From positions 62,001 through 126,000 of the forward strand of contig NZ_JANDHW010000006.1 of the NCBI RefSeq assembly GCF_024330105.1: a stretch of DNA of 64,000 nt. The letters are read 5' to 3'. Position 1 is the first letter of the stretch. Each line of letters starts with the position of its first letter. This document shows positions 9,328 to 18,449 of the stretch, piece after piece. Under the pieces are notes generated by a model. The model worked only from the letters and a program-made list of their open reading frames with translations. It did no database searches and had not been told where the DNA came from. A program made the translations under genes and the position numbers. This DNA is from Coprobacter tertius. GTDB taxonomy: Bacteria > Bacteroidota > Bacteroidia > Bacteroidales > Coprobacteraceae.

Positions 9328-10614
9328 TTAAGACCGTTCGAGCTTATCCGAGTCCTTCGGTTTATATCCTGAGACGCCATAATACAAAATATACAACTCA
9401 CCGATAAGTACGATAAACCATGTCCAACGCCAATCGCCGCCAAAGGCGTCTGCTGCAATTCCCTGGAGTAACGGAATGATACCTCCGCCGACAACTCCTA
9501 TCATCAATGCACCGGAAGCTTTTGCTGTATAAGCTCCCAGCCCGTCGGTAGCAAGCGTTATAATAGCTGGCCACATTACCGAATGAAATAGCCCGATAAT
9601 CGTAAGTATCCAAGGATTCGAAAGCAGAATAGCCAATAAAAGCAAAACAGCAGAAGCAATGGTAGAAACCAACAACTGCGTTTCTGAAGGTATTTTCTTC
9701 AAAAACGAACCGACCAGACGTCCTATAAGCAACAGAGTCCAATAAGTAGCTGCCATGTGGGTAGCTTGCGATGCAAAACCATGTCCTAATTGTAAGGCAT
9801 ACATATTTATATTAGCACCCACCGCTACTTCGATACCTACATAAAAGAACAATCCCCATAAACCTAAACGAGTTTGCCTGAACGACCAAATACTCTTTTG
9901 TTTACCTTGAGGAATCTCATTTATCACAGAAGGCAAAGCCGGCATTCGTACTCGTGAAGTTCCCCAGGTCACGATCACCATCATAATAATTATGACGATT
10001 ACCGGCTTTATAAACTCCGAAGATTGAACCTGAGGTAATGATATTCCGTGAAAAATGAAATAACTGACTATCAAAGGGGCTATTGCCATTCCTATAGAAT
10101 TAATGGTTCCCCCTATCATCTGCCGTTGAAGAGAGGTGGTATTTCCGACCTGACAAACATCGAGATATAAATTGAGAACTACTTGCAACATTGCAGCCGA
10201 TACTCCGATTACAAAAGAACCGAGTAGAAAAATAAAAAAACCGAACGAAACAGGTGTTCCACCCAAATGAAGATAAGTAGGATCGTAACGATGTAAAAGA
10301 ACGGCAAACTCATATATAGCTAGCCCAGATACTAACACTCCTAATGCAACAACAGTAGTTTTACGGTAACCCAAACGTTCGAGCATACGCGTCGCATATC
10401 CTTCTGAAAAAGGATATGCCAAAAACCAAGAAAAATTCAGTAACGTAACCAAAGCATTAGTAAAAGGGCTTTCCTTTGGCAACATTGCAGACTGTAAAGG
10501 TACCTGGAATTGTTGGTTGATCACAGTAAAAACTCCCACAATAAAATACATTAATAACATCACCATAAACGGCTTTATCTGAGAATTTTGCCGATTGTTT
10601 CGTAACTGTCCCAT
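9328..10614 (-). CDS. FHS/FucP-like sugar MFS transporter
   Basis: This is a 428-residue inner-membrane protein with about 12 hydrophobic segments. The N-terminus (FVINQQFQVPLQSAML-like, with NFSWFLAYPFSEGYATRMLERLGYR) matches the fucose:H+ symporter (FHS) branch of the major facilitator superfamily. The substrate cannot be read from sequence. Its ATG is 3 bases after the TauE-type gene stop, so the two share a message. Confidence 0.82.
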   Translation of the reverse strand: MGQLRNNRQNSQIKPFMVMLLMYFIVGVFTVINQQFQVPLQSAMLPKESPFTNALVTLLNFSWFLAYPFSEGYATRMLERLGYRKTTVVALGVLVSGLAIYEFAVLLHRYDPTYLHLGGTPVSFGFFIFLLGSFVIGVSAAMLQVVLNLYLDVCQVGNTTSLQRQMIGGTINSIGMAIAPLIVSYFIFHGISLPQVQSSEFIKPVIVIIIMMVIVTWGTSRVRMPALPSVINEIPQGKQKSIWSFRQTRLGLWGLFFYVGIEVAVGANINMYALQLGHGFASQATHMAATYWTLLLIGRLVGSFLKKIPSETQLLVSTIASAVLLLLAILLSNPWILTIIGLFHSVMWPAIITLATDGLGAYTAKASGALMIGVVGGGIIPLLQGIAADAFGGDWRWTWFIVLIGELYILYYGVSGYKPKDSDKLERS

Positions 10615-10617
10615 AAT

Positions 10618-11376
10618 TTACATTCTAACAAAAATGATATATAAAACCGCCATAACCAATAAAATCAACATAATACTCCGGATAAGTTTCGGAGACCATG
10701 CATTTACAAACCGGACTCCTAAATATCCCCCTAAAGCACTTCCTATACCCATTACAATTCCGTATAACCACTGTACTTGACCTTGCCAAATAAAAATTAC
10801 CAATGCGACCGGCAAAATCATCAGATTAAGAAATAATTTTAAAGCATCTCCTTTCACCATAGTGTATCCACACTTCAATACCAAAACGGCCAATATCAAG
10901 TATGTAAATCCGGCCTGTATAAATCCGCCATACAAACCGATAATAAAGAAAAGTAAAACATTCGTCAATGTAAGTTTGTGTTTTTCATTGCCTGAAATAG
11001 CTCGCGTCCATTTATCAGGTTGAAAAAACAAGGCAGCAATCATCAATAATGAAAGTACGAGAATAACAATATTCATCAGATTCTCGGTAAGATAAAAAGC
11101 AGCAAGCCAAGCTCCTGCGATCGCTCCGAAAAGTACGGGTAATGTTAATCGTAATCCTTCTTTCAGATCGAGTTGCCGCTTTTTACGGAACATAAGTAAG
11201 GAACTTACATCCTGGAATATAATAGCTATACGATTTGTTCCGTTAGCCACACCAGCCGGTAAACCCAGCGACAATAATACCGGAAGTGCCAATAACGACC
11301 CTCCCCCTCCGATCACATTTACAATACCGCACAGTATTCCACTACCTAAAAGCAAAAGAATAGATATAAAAGTCAT
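10618..11376 (-). CDS. TauE/SafE-family membrane transporter
   Basis: The 252-residue protein has about 8 hydrophobic helices. Its start (GSGILCGIVNVIGGGGSLLALPVLL) carries the glycine-rich N-terminal repeat typical of TauE/SafE (DUF81) permeases, which are linked to export of sulfite, sulfonates or other organic anions. It is the first gene of the TauE-MFS(-poxB) run and begins after the rimM terminator. Confidence 0.85.
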   Translation of the reverse strand: MTFISILLLLGSGILCGIVNVIGGGGSLLALPVLLSLGLPAGVANGTNRIAIIFQDVSSLLMFRKKRQLDLKEGLRLTLPVLFGAIAGAWLAAFYLTENLMNIVILVLSLLMIAALFFQPDKWTRAISGNEKHKLTLTNVLLFFIIGLYGGFIQAGFTYLILAVLVLKCGYTMVKGDALKLFLNLMILPVALVIFIWQGQVQWLYGIVMGIGSALGGYLGVRFVNAWSPKLIRSIMLILLVMAVLYIIFVRM

Positions 11377-11451
11377 ATCATCATATTTTTGCTTTAAACG
11401 TCTTGCCTCTTACATTTGTTTATACCGGCGTATTCACAAATCGAAAAAGAT

Positions 11452-11494
11452 AAAAAGACGATCCGGGATCTTCGTGATTCCGGATCGTCTTTTT
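11452..11494. terminator. bidirectional terminator after rimM
   Basis: A 14-bp stem (AAAAGACGATCCGG with its complement) around a 14-base loop ends in T-runs on both strands. It lies 17 bases past the rimM stop. Confidence 0.88.
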
Positions 11495-11510
11495 AATCTT
11501 ATTTTCATCA

Positions 11511-12032
11511 TTATAAAGTAAGAAGTTCGGGAGGGATAGACATGTAAATTATTTTATTTTCCTCATCGACCGATACAACAAAATCATCATTGGCCGGAAT
11601 CAGCACTTCTTTTCCCTCATGTTCTACAACAAAAAGTATGTTTATCGTAGCATCGTCGATATCAATTATTTTTCCCAAAGAACCGAGAGTTGCATCGGAG
11701 ATAGTATATCCGATAAAATAATCCACTTGAGCCTCTTCAATCTCTTCCTCATCGCCAAGATACGTTTTCGGGAAATATACCGTTAAATTGGTAAAGAGAC
11801 GCGCCTCTTCTTCAGTATCTATATCTTCGAACTTTATCAATGCCGACGTATCGCTTTTAAAACGATATTCTTCGATAAAAAACGGCACGAAAATTCCGTC
11901 TATTTCACAAACAAGATAAGGACATTCGGTGCGATCGAAAATATCATCGGTAAAAATAAAAGAAACCTCACCATGTATCCCGTGCGGTTTATTGAATGTT
12001 CCTATTTTTATCAGCTCGTCTCTTTTAATCAT
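11511..12032 (-). CDS. rimM: 16S rRNA processing protein RimM
   Basis: RimM binds ribosomal protein S19 and assists maturation of the 30S head domain. The 173-residue product has the signature GTFNKPHGIHGEV (12-24) and the two beta-barrel regions, at normal length. It is the last gene of a tsaB-DUF4290-murA-rimM run, 9 bases after murA. Confidence 0.93.
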   Translation of the reverse strand: MIKRDELIKIGTFNKPHGIHGEVSFIFTDDIFDRTECPYLVCEIDGIFVPFFIEEYRFKSDTSALIKFEDIDTEEEARLFTNLTVYFPKTYLGDEEEIEEAQVDYFIGYTISDATLGSLGKIIDIDDATINILFVVEHEGKEVLIPANDDFVVSVDEENKIIYMSIPPELLTL

Positions 12033-12041
12033 TTTATATAA

Positions 12042-13346
12042 TTATAAACGGGTAATACGGGCTCCGATAGCATTCAAACGTTTATCTATTTCCTGATATC
12101 CTCTGTCGATCTGATCGATATTATGGATCGTACTCGTACCCTCTGCCGACATAGCTGCTATAAGCAATGCGATACCGGCTCTGATATCGGGAGAAACCAT
12201 AACCGACGATTTCAAAGTACGCGCACGACCTTGTCCTATTACCGCAGCCCGGTGCGGATCACATAAAATAATTTGTGCTCCCATGTCGATGAGTTTATCG
12301 ACGAAGAACAAACGACTTTCGAACATTTTTTGATGAATAAGCACACTCCCTTTAGCTTGTGTCGCCACTACCAAAAAAACACTCAACAAGTCGGGGGTAA
12401 GTCCCGGCCAGGGAGCATCGGAAAATGTCATGATAGAACCATCTATAAATGTTTCTATCTCATACGTATCGTGACGAGGAATATGTATATCGTCTCCTAT
12501 TTGTTCCACACAAACACCCATTCTCCTAAAACTGTCGGGTATAATGCCGAGATCTTTATAGGATACATTTTTCAGAGTAATATCAGAACCGGTCATCGCA
12601 GCCATTCCGATAAAAGAACCGACTTCAATCATATCGGGTAATATCGTATGCTTGCAACCCTTCAAAGAATCTACCCCTTCAATCGTCAGCAAATTAGATC
12701 CTATTCCGGATATTTTCGCCCCCATTTTATTCAGCATTTTCGATAACTGCTGCAAATAAGGTTCACAAGCCGCATTATAAATAGTAGTAGATCCTTTAGC
12801 TAGTACAGCCGCCATCAGTATATTTGCCGTTCCTGTTACCGAGGCCTCATCGAGCAACATATAAGATCCCTTTAACTCTTTTGCTGTTATTTCATAAATA
12901 TGTTGCGAAGAAGAATAGGTAAAATCAGCACCCAACTTTTGAATACCGATAAAATGAGTATCGAGACGACGGCGCCCGATTTTATCCCCCCCAGGTTTGG
13001 GTATCACCGCAAAACCGTATCGAGCCACAAGTGGCCCCACAATCATAACCGATCCGCGCAACGATGCACTACGTTTCATAAAATCTTCCGAATGCAAATA
13101 ATCGAGATTTACGTTCTCAGCCTTAAAACTGTATGCATTTACTCCGATATGATTTACTTCTACTCCCATATCGCGAAGTAATTGTATAAGGTTATTGACA
13201 TCCAGAATATCAGGAATATTATATATTTTTACTTCTTCGGGAGTTAATAATGTCGCACAAATAATTTGCAACGCTTCGTTTTTCGCTCCCTGTGGGACAA
13301 GTTCTCCATGGAGACAATGCCCACCTTCGATAACAAATGAAGCCAT
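12042..13346 (-). CDS. murA: UDP-N-acetylglucosamine 1-carboxyvinyltransferase, Asp-type active site
   Basis: MurA catalyses the first committed step of peptidoglycan synthesis, transferring enolpyruvate to UDP-GlcNAc. The 434 residues match the family. The N-terminal GGHCLHGELVPQGAKNEALQ and the later DDIH and DRGYQEI-type segments are present. In the active-site loop, where fosfomycin-sensitive enzymes have GGCAIG, this one reads GGDKIG (Asp121). Asp at this position is known from naturally fosfomycin-tolerant MurA enzymes. It lies 9 bases upstream of rimM. Confidence 0.95.
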   Translation of the reverse strand: MASFVIEGGHCLHGELVPQGAKNEALQIICATLLTPEEVKIYNIPDILDVNNLIQLLRDMGVEVNHIGVNAYSFKAENVNLDYLHSEDFMKRSASLRGSVMIVGPLVARYGFAVIPKPGGDKIGRRRLDTHFIGIQKLGADFTYSSSQHIYEITAKELKGSYMLLDEASVTGTANILMAAVLAKGSTTIYNAACEPYLQQLSKMLNKMGAKISGIGSNLLTIEGVDSLKGCKHTILPDMIEVGSFIGMAAMTGSDITLKNVSYKDLGIIPDSFRRMGVCVEQIGDDIHIPRHDTYEIETFIDGSIMTFSDAPWPGLTPDLLSVFLVVATQAKGSVLIHQKMFESRLFFVDKLIDMGAQIILCDPHRAAVIGQGRARTLKSSVMVSPDIRAGIALLIAAMSAEGTSTIHNIDQIDRGYQEIDKRLNAIGARITRL

Positions 13347-13396
13347 ACTATTTCAAGATTTGGTTAATGAATGGCAGAAAGATATAAAAAAAGCGG

Positions 13397-13999
13397 TTAT
13401 CTTCCCGCTTTTCTCGAATTATTTTTTCCTTTTCGTGGCTGTTGCAAAAAATCTTTCGATTCTTTTAATTTATAATTATCCTGATCGAGATGTATTTTCC
13501 CATGCGTATATTCTCTCAAATCCTGAAAGATTTTATCGTCTTCAACAACCTCTTTATTCCAAGTAAGAAACGATTTTTTCATATGGTTTGCCAACAAAGA
13601 AACTAATTGATCACGCTCTGGTCCTTCGGGCATCTCTTCAGCTTTTTTAATCATCTTCTCGAGATTTTTCCCATAATGACGGTAACGAATAGGGGTAAGT
13701 TCGTAAGAAACTCTATCGGGATGGGTAAATAAATTTTCCTTCCGGATGATTTCATAAGGATAATCTATATCCAATTTAAAATCAGACATAATAGCCAAAT
13801 GATCCCACAGTTTATGTTTAAAATCATCTACATCCCGTAAATGAGGAAATAAATTTCCCATAATATTTATGATCGTATTTGCACAACGCGCACGTTCAGT
13901 CTTATCTTCGAGAGAAACACAATGATCGACCATTTGCTGTACATTACGACCGTATTCGGGCATTACAAGTTTTTTGAGCCGGGTATTATAATCTAACAT
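13397..13999 (-). CDS. DUF4290 domain-containing protein
   Basis: This is a roughly 200-residue soluble, charged protein. The start MLDYNTRLKKLVMPEYGRN and the tail region match DUF4290, a Bacteroidetes-conserved family of unknown function. I chose the ATG at 13999 rather than the upstream frame start at 14047, which would overlap tsaB and lacks family similarity. It lies 16 bases after tsaB and upstream of murA. Confidence 0.82.
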   Translation of the reverse strand: MLDYNTRLKKLVMPEYGRNVQQMVDHCVSLEDKTERARCANTIINIMGNLFPHLRDVDDFKHKLWDHLAIMSDFKLDIDYPYEIIRKENLFTHPDRVSYELTPIRYRHYGKNLEKMIKKAEEMPEGPERDQLVSLLANHMKKSFLTWNKEVVEDDKIFQDLREYTHGKIHLDQDNYKLKESKDFLQQPRKGKNNSRKAGR

Positions 14000-14015
14000 A
14001 GTTTCTTTTTTAATA

Positions 14016-14708
14016 TTAAAACACTTTATTACGAGGTTTTGTTGCAACGAACTCTTTCAAATAAAAAGGCTCGAAATATGCAACGTCTTTAAAATCGCCC
14101 TTACGGAACGAACGTTCTGCCAGTGCGAGCATATCGGACGCCAAAGGTACTATATCATCAATAAATACCGCATGATGATGAGTAATTACATTTTTACATT
14201 TTTCGGCACCATTTCCGAAAAAATATACCTTTTGTTTTTCCAGAAAAGGAAAATACGAAGTTTCATCGATAATATCGGCCGATATCGGTTTTACCGGTGT
14301 AAGCGCTGAATCATAAATGGCCGAATATACCTCCATTCTACGAGCATCTATCATCGGACAAAATAATGCATCCTCCGGCATTATCCCTTTGAACATAACC
14401 GCACATGTCATTATCTCGAGAGTATTTACAGCTATTAAAGGGATATCCAGACCAAAGCAAAGCCCTTTCGCTTCGGAAACTCCGATTCTCAAACCAGTAT
14501 ATGAACCCGGCCCACAACTAACGGCAACAGCTTCGGGACGTATACCGTACTCTTTAGCCTTATCGAGTGCCTCTTGTACAAAACCTCCCAAACATACAGC
14601 ATGGGAAGGCCCTTCAAACGCCTCTTTATGGAATGCAACCTGTCCGTCACAAGTAAGTGCCACCGAACAAACCGATGTAGAAGTTTCGATATTTAATATA
14701 CAGGGCAT
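14016..14708 (-). CDS. tsaB: tRNA threonylcarbamoyladenosine biosynthesis protein TsaB
   Basis: TsaB partners TsaD in making t6A at position 37 of ANN-decoding tRNAs. The 230-residue protein begins ILNIETSTSVCSVAL (ASKHA fold) and contains SCGPGSYTGLRIG, the strongest family signature. It heads the minus-strand run and is divergent from yicC across a 110-bp gap. Confidence 0.94.
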   Translation of the reverse strand: MPCILNIETSTSVCSVALTCDGQVAFHKEAFEGPSHAVCLGGFVQEALDKAKEYGIRPEAVAVSCGPGSYTGLRIGVSEAKGLCFGLDIPLIAVNTLEIMTCAVMFKGIMPEDALFCPMIDARRMEVYSAIYDSALTPVKPISADIIDETSYFPFLEKQKVYFFGNGAEKCKNVITHHHAVFIDDIVPLASDMLALAERSFRKGDFKDVAYFEPFYLKEFVATKPRNKVF

Positions 14709-14768
14709 CTTTAATTTCTAATTAATTAATATAACAGCGGCAAAAATAGCTGTTTTTTTCCGAATTTA

Positions 14769-14801
14769 TTGTCTTTAAAAAGGGAATAAAAATTAATTTT
14801 G
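14769..14801 (+). promoter_or_regulatory. putative yicC promoter
   Basis: The -7 box TAATTTTG (14794-14801) fits TAnnTTTG, with a TTG (14769-14771) 22 bases upstream as a possible -33. The yicC ATG follows 17 bases later. Confidence 0.5.
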
Positions 14802-14818
14802 CAAAAACATTTAATGCA

Positions 14819-15691
14819 ATGATACAATCGATGACTGGTTTCGGCAAAGCGGTTGCCGAATTACCGAATAGAAAAATTACTGTCGAAATAAAATCTCTCA
14901 ACAGTAAACAACTCGATCTATCGACCCGTATTCCGTCGATTTACCGGGAAAAAGAAATGGAAATAAGAAGTGAAATCGCCCGTCGGCTCGAACGGGGTAA
15001 AATCGATTTCAATATTTATGTCGAGAGTATCGGTAAAGAATCGAATTCACAAATCAACAAACCAGTAGTAGAAGGATATTATCGACAAATAAAAGATGTA
15101 TCCGAAAATTTAGGTATTGCCTTACCATCCGACTGGTTTCAGGTATTATTGCGTATGCCCGATGCCGTAAAAACGGAAATAGTAGAATTAGACAAAGAAG
15201 AAACAGATACACTTTTACAGACCGTAAAAAAAGCAATCGACCAATTACAGGAATTCCGCATTCAAGAAGGAGAAATGCTGCAAAAACTCTTTTACGAAAA
15301 AATCGGGAACATTGCCGCCTTATTAAAAGAAACGACACCTTTTGAAAAAGAAAGGATCGAAAAAATAAAAGCCCGCATTCATGATGCACTCAGCAAAATA
15401 GAAAACTTCGATTATGACAAAAACCGTTTCGAGCAAGAAATGATCTTTTATATCGAAAAACTGGATATAAATGAGGAAAAACATCGTCTCGACAATCATT
15501 TAAAGTATTTTATTGAAACCATGGAAAACGGGAAAGGCCAAGGTAAAAAACTGGGATTTATCAGCCAAGAAATCGGCCGAGAAATAAATACTTTAGGTTC
15601 GAAATCGAACCATGTCGAATTACAGAAAATCGTCGTTCGCATGAAAGACGAACTCGAACAAATAAAAGAACAGGTACTTAACGTTATGTAA
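14819..15691 (+). CDS. YicC family endoribonuclease-type protein
   Basis: The 290-residue protein begins MIQSMTGFGKA and ends in an EIGREINTLGSKSN...IVVRMKDELEQIKEQVLN segment; both are hallmarks of YicC (E. coli YicC is 287). YicC proteins have been linked to RNA cleavage and sRNA turnover. It is the first gene of a long plus-strand run and precedes gmk, a conserved pairing. Confidence 0.92.
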   Translation: MIQSMTGFGKAVAELPNRKITVEIKSLNSKQLDLSTRIPSIYREKEMEIRSEIARRLERGKIDFNIYVESIGKESNSQINKPVVEGYYRQIKDVSENLGIALPSDWFQVLLRMPDAVKTEIVELDKEETDTLLQTVKKAIDQLQEFRIQEGEMLQKLFYEKIGNIAALLKETTPFEKERIEKIKARIHDALSKIENFDYDKNRFEQEMIFYIEKLDINEEKHRLDNHLKYFIETMENGKGQGKKLGFISQEIGREINTLGSKSNHVELQKIVVRMKDELEQIKEQVLNVM

Positions 15692-15733
15692 TTATTCTGA
15701 AAATACCGGCAGCACGTACAAAAACAAGAAAAT

Positions 15734-16303
15734 ATGGAAGGAAAACTCATCATATTCTCCGCGCCTTCGGGATCAGGAAAATCTACTATCATAAATTATT
15801 TGTTGGACAAAGATCTCGACCTCGAATTCTCGATATCAGCAACTTCACGACCTCCCCGAGGAAACGAAAAGAATGGGAAAGAATATTACTTTCTTACACC
15901 CGACGAGTTTCGTAAAAAAATAGCGAACAATGAATTTCTCGAATATGAAGAAGTTTACACTGATAAATATTACGGTACTTTAAAAGAAGAAGTAGAAAGA
16001 CTTACCCTCTCGGGCAAAAATGTTATCTTTGATGTAGATGTAAAAGGGGCCATCAACATAAAAAATTTTTACGGAAAAAGAGCTTTATCTATATTTATAC
16101 AGCCTCCTGGAATAGAGGCATTGAAAGATCGTCTTATATGCCGCGGTACCGACGCTCCTGATGTAATAGAATGCCGATTGGCAAAAGCCGAATACGAACT
16201 ATCTTTTGCCCCGCAATTCGATACGGTTATAATTAATGACGATCTTAAGCGCGCCCAGGAAAATGCGTACAAAACAATAAAGAATTTTATCGGACAAAAA
16301 TAA
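15734..16303 (+). CDS. gmk: guanylate kinase
   Basis: Gmk phosphorylates GMP to GDP. The 189-residue protein has the P-loop FSAPSGSGKST (8-18), the GMP-binding SATSRPPRGNEKNGKEYYF segment, and normal length. It lies 42 bases after yicC and 7 bases before nadD. Confidence 0.96.
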   Translation: MEGKLIIFSAPSGSGKSTIINYLLDKDLDLEFSISATSRPPRGNEKNGKEYYFLTPDEFRKKIANNEFLEYEEVYTDKYYGTLKEEVERLTLSGKNVIFDVDVKGAINIKNFYGKRALSIFIQPPGIEALKDRLICRGTDAPDVIECRLAKAEYELSFAPQFDTVIINDDLKRAQENAYKTIKNFIGQK

Positions 16304-16310
16304 CAAAACA

Positions 16311-16901
16311 GTGAGGAAAATAAAAACAGGCATATTTTCAGGTTCTTTCGATCCCATACATACAGGGCATTTGATAATTGCAGATTATCTATGCGAGTAT
16401 GAAGAACTTGATGAAATATGGTTTATCGTATCTCCTCATAATCCACTGAAAAATTCAAATGAACTATCCGATGATATTCATCGGGCCGAGATGGTAAAAC
16501 GAGCTATTGTAAGAAACGAAAAATTTAAATTCAGTGATATCGAATTCTCGCTGCCGAAACCGTCATATACAATAAATACCCTCGATTTTTTAAAGGAGAA
16601 ATATCCCGAACGTGATCTTTATCTGATCATCGGTTCAGATAACTGGCTTGTTTTCGACAAATGGAGAGATTATCAACGTATAAAAAAAGAATACGACATC
16701 CTTATTTATCCCCGTCCCGGACACGTCATTAAAAAAGAAGATATTCTACAAAAAAATATTAAGTTGACACAAGCCCCGGTAATCGAGATTTCATCTACTC
16801 TTATTCGTAACGGAATAAAGGAGGGTAAAAACATGAACTATTTTGTTCCCGAATCTGTATATGATTACATTGTCGGAAACAACTTATATTGTAAAAAGTA
16901 A
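16311..16901 (+). CDS. nadD: nicotinate-nucleotide adenylyltransferase
   Basis: NadD adenylates nicotinate mononucleotide in NAD synthesis. The 196-residue protein has GSFDPIHTGHLIIA near the start (the HxGH nucleotidyltransferase motif) and ISSTLIRNGI near the C-terminus. The start is GTG at 16311, 7 bases after the gmk stop; no ATG fits the conserved N-terminus. Confidence 0.95.
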   Translation: MRKIKTGIFSGSFDPIHTGHLIIADYLCEYEELDEIWFIVSPHNPLKNSNELSDDIHRAEMVKRAIVRNEKFKFSDIEFSLPKPSYTINTLDFLKEKYPERDLYLIIGSDNWLVFDKWRDYQRIKKEYDILIYPRPGHVIKKEDILQKNIKLTQAPVIEISSTLIRNGIKEGKNMNYFVPESVYDYIVGNNLYCKK

Positions 16902-16907
16902 ACTGAT

Positions 16908-17543
16908 ATGGATGAAAGTATATATTCAAAAAATACAGTAGAATTTGTAACTGTAGGCGTAGAATTCTGTTCATTTATCGAGCGGGCTCCAGAGTTAAAC
17001 CGTAACGATTTTATCGACACTTCGATAAAAATACTACCTTTACTCTACCTGAAAGCAGTTTTACTTTCTGAAACAGAAAACGATAACGATCAGATAACTG
17101 AGCATTTTGTAACAGAAGAAATCTATGAATATATCCGCGGAAATATAGAACGCCTATTGAGAACTCACGACTCTTATCTCGAAGTATTTCAATCGGATAT
17201 GCAGTATAGCGACACACCAATTGCGGCCAGTATTTCTGAAGAACTGACCGATATTTATCAGGATATAAAAGATTTTGTTTCTACCTACAGTCTCGGAAAC
17301 GAACACTCATCGGGAATTGCGTTGGCTATTTGTAAAGAAAATTTCATTTCATACTGGGGGCAGAAATTAGTCAACGTTCTGAGAGCGCTTCATAACCTCC
17401 GGTTCTCAGCCGACACCGAAGAAAATTTCGATGAAACGGAAGATGAAAATTACATGCAGAATAACTCTATCTTCGAACAACGTCAAATGCTCTGGAAAGA
17501 AGAAAATGGTCTTGATGAATGGGATAAGTGGAATAATGAATAA
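16908..17543 (+). CDS. DUF5063 domain-containing protein
   Basis: The 211-residue acidic, helical protein has no signal peptide. Its pattern (VEFCSFIE...LPLLYLKAVLL) is that of DUF5063, a family of unknown function. Its stop overlaps the start of the 3'-5' exonuclease by 8 bases (ATGAATAA), indicating coupled translation and a likely functional link with the nuclease. Confidence 0.78.
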   Translation: MDESIYSKNTVEFVTVGVEFCSFIERAPELNRNDFIDTSIKILPLLYLKAVLLSETENDNDQITEHFVTEEIYEYIRGNIERLLRTHDSYLEVFQSDMQYSDTPIAASISEELTDIYQDIKDFVSTYSLGNEHSSGIALAICKENFISYWGQKLVNVLRALHNLRFSADTEENFDETEDENYMQNNSIFEQRQMLWKEENGLDEWDKWNNE

Positions 17544-18165
17544 AACAAACTCTATATCGATAACCAAAGAAGAAATTTCAGGTATGGAACAGGAAATGTT
17601 CCAAGGCCGTATTATTGTCATTCAAACTCTCAATGAAGCAGACAAAGCCGTAGATTATCTGTCGGGATTCAAGGTATTGGGATTCGATACCGAAACGCGT
17701 CCGTCATTTAAAAAAGGTCATACCCATCGGGTCGCTCTCATACAGATTTCTACCGAAGATACTTGCTTTCTTTTCAGAATAAATATAATAGGATTTACCG
17801 AATCATTAAAAGGGTTACTTAACAATGACAAAATAACAAAAATCGGCTTATCTATTCATGATGATTTCACAATGCTCAATCGGGTAAGTTCTTTCGAGCC
17901 TCGCAATTTTATCGAATTACAAAGTTTTGTGAAACAATATAATATTTGCGATATGAGCTTACAAAAAATATATGCCATTATATTCGGGAAAAAAATATCT
18001 AAATCACAGCGGCTTTCTAATTGGGAAGCCGAAAATCTCACGCCGGGACAACAAAAATACGCAGCGACCGATGCGTGGGCCTGCATACAGATTTATAAAA
18101 AACTAAAATCAGACTCTATTCCGGTACCTAATATCTCTGATATAAACCGAACAAATATAATATAA
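17536..18165 (+). CDS. 3'-5' exonuclease (DEDD family, RNase D/WRN-like)
   Basis: The 209-residue product has the Exo I motif GFDTETRP (Asp51, Glu53), an Exo II segment GLSIHDD, and Exo III YAATDAWA. That is a complete DEDDy exonuclease core, with no HRDC domain, so it is not full-length RNase D. It probably degrades RNA or DNA 3' ends. I chose the ATG at 17536 because it overlaps the DUF5063 stop; the upstream extension is antiparallel to family length. Confidence 0.88.
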   Translation: MNKTNSISITKEEISGMEQEMFQGRIIVIQTLNEADKAVDYLSGFKVLGFDTETRPSFKKGHTHRVALIQISTEDTCFLFRINIIGFTESLKGLLNNDKITKIGLSIHDDFTMLNRVSSFEPRNFIELQSFVKQYNICDMSLQKIYAIIFGKKISKSQRLSNWEAENLTPGQQKYAATDAWACIQIYKKLKSDSIPVPNISDINRTNII

Positions 18166-18167
18166 TT

Positions 18168-18416
18168 ATGAAAAAAGCGAATATCATTACAGGATGCCTA
18201 CTCGTTTATCTGGCAGTTATGGCCTATATCGGATGGCCTAATTTTATCGGACAAGGCCGGTATCTCGAGTATGCCGGAATTCTTTTCGGTACGCTGGTTA
18301 TCATTTTTATTTTACGGTACGTACTTATTAAAAAATCAAAATTGCGTAAAAAACATCAAGAAGAAATAAAAAATTACGCACATTACTCCGACAATGAAAA
18401 AGATAAGGACAAATAA
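18168..18416 (+). CDS. small two-helix membrane protein
   Basis: This is an 82-residue protein. Hydrophobic segments at about 6-25 and 36-53 are followed by a lysine-rich, then acidic, cytoplasmic tail. It starts 2 bases after the exonuclease stop, so it is in the same operon. No family is recognised. Confidence 0.7.
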   Translation: MKKANIITGCLLVYLAVMAYIGWPNFIGQGRYLEYAGILFGTLVIIFILRYVLIKKSKLRKKHQEEIKNYAHYSDNEKDKDK

Positions 18417-18449
18417 ATCGAGTTAAGAATTATCTAAACAATAAAAGGT

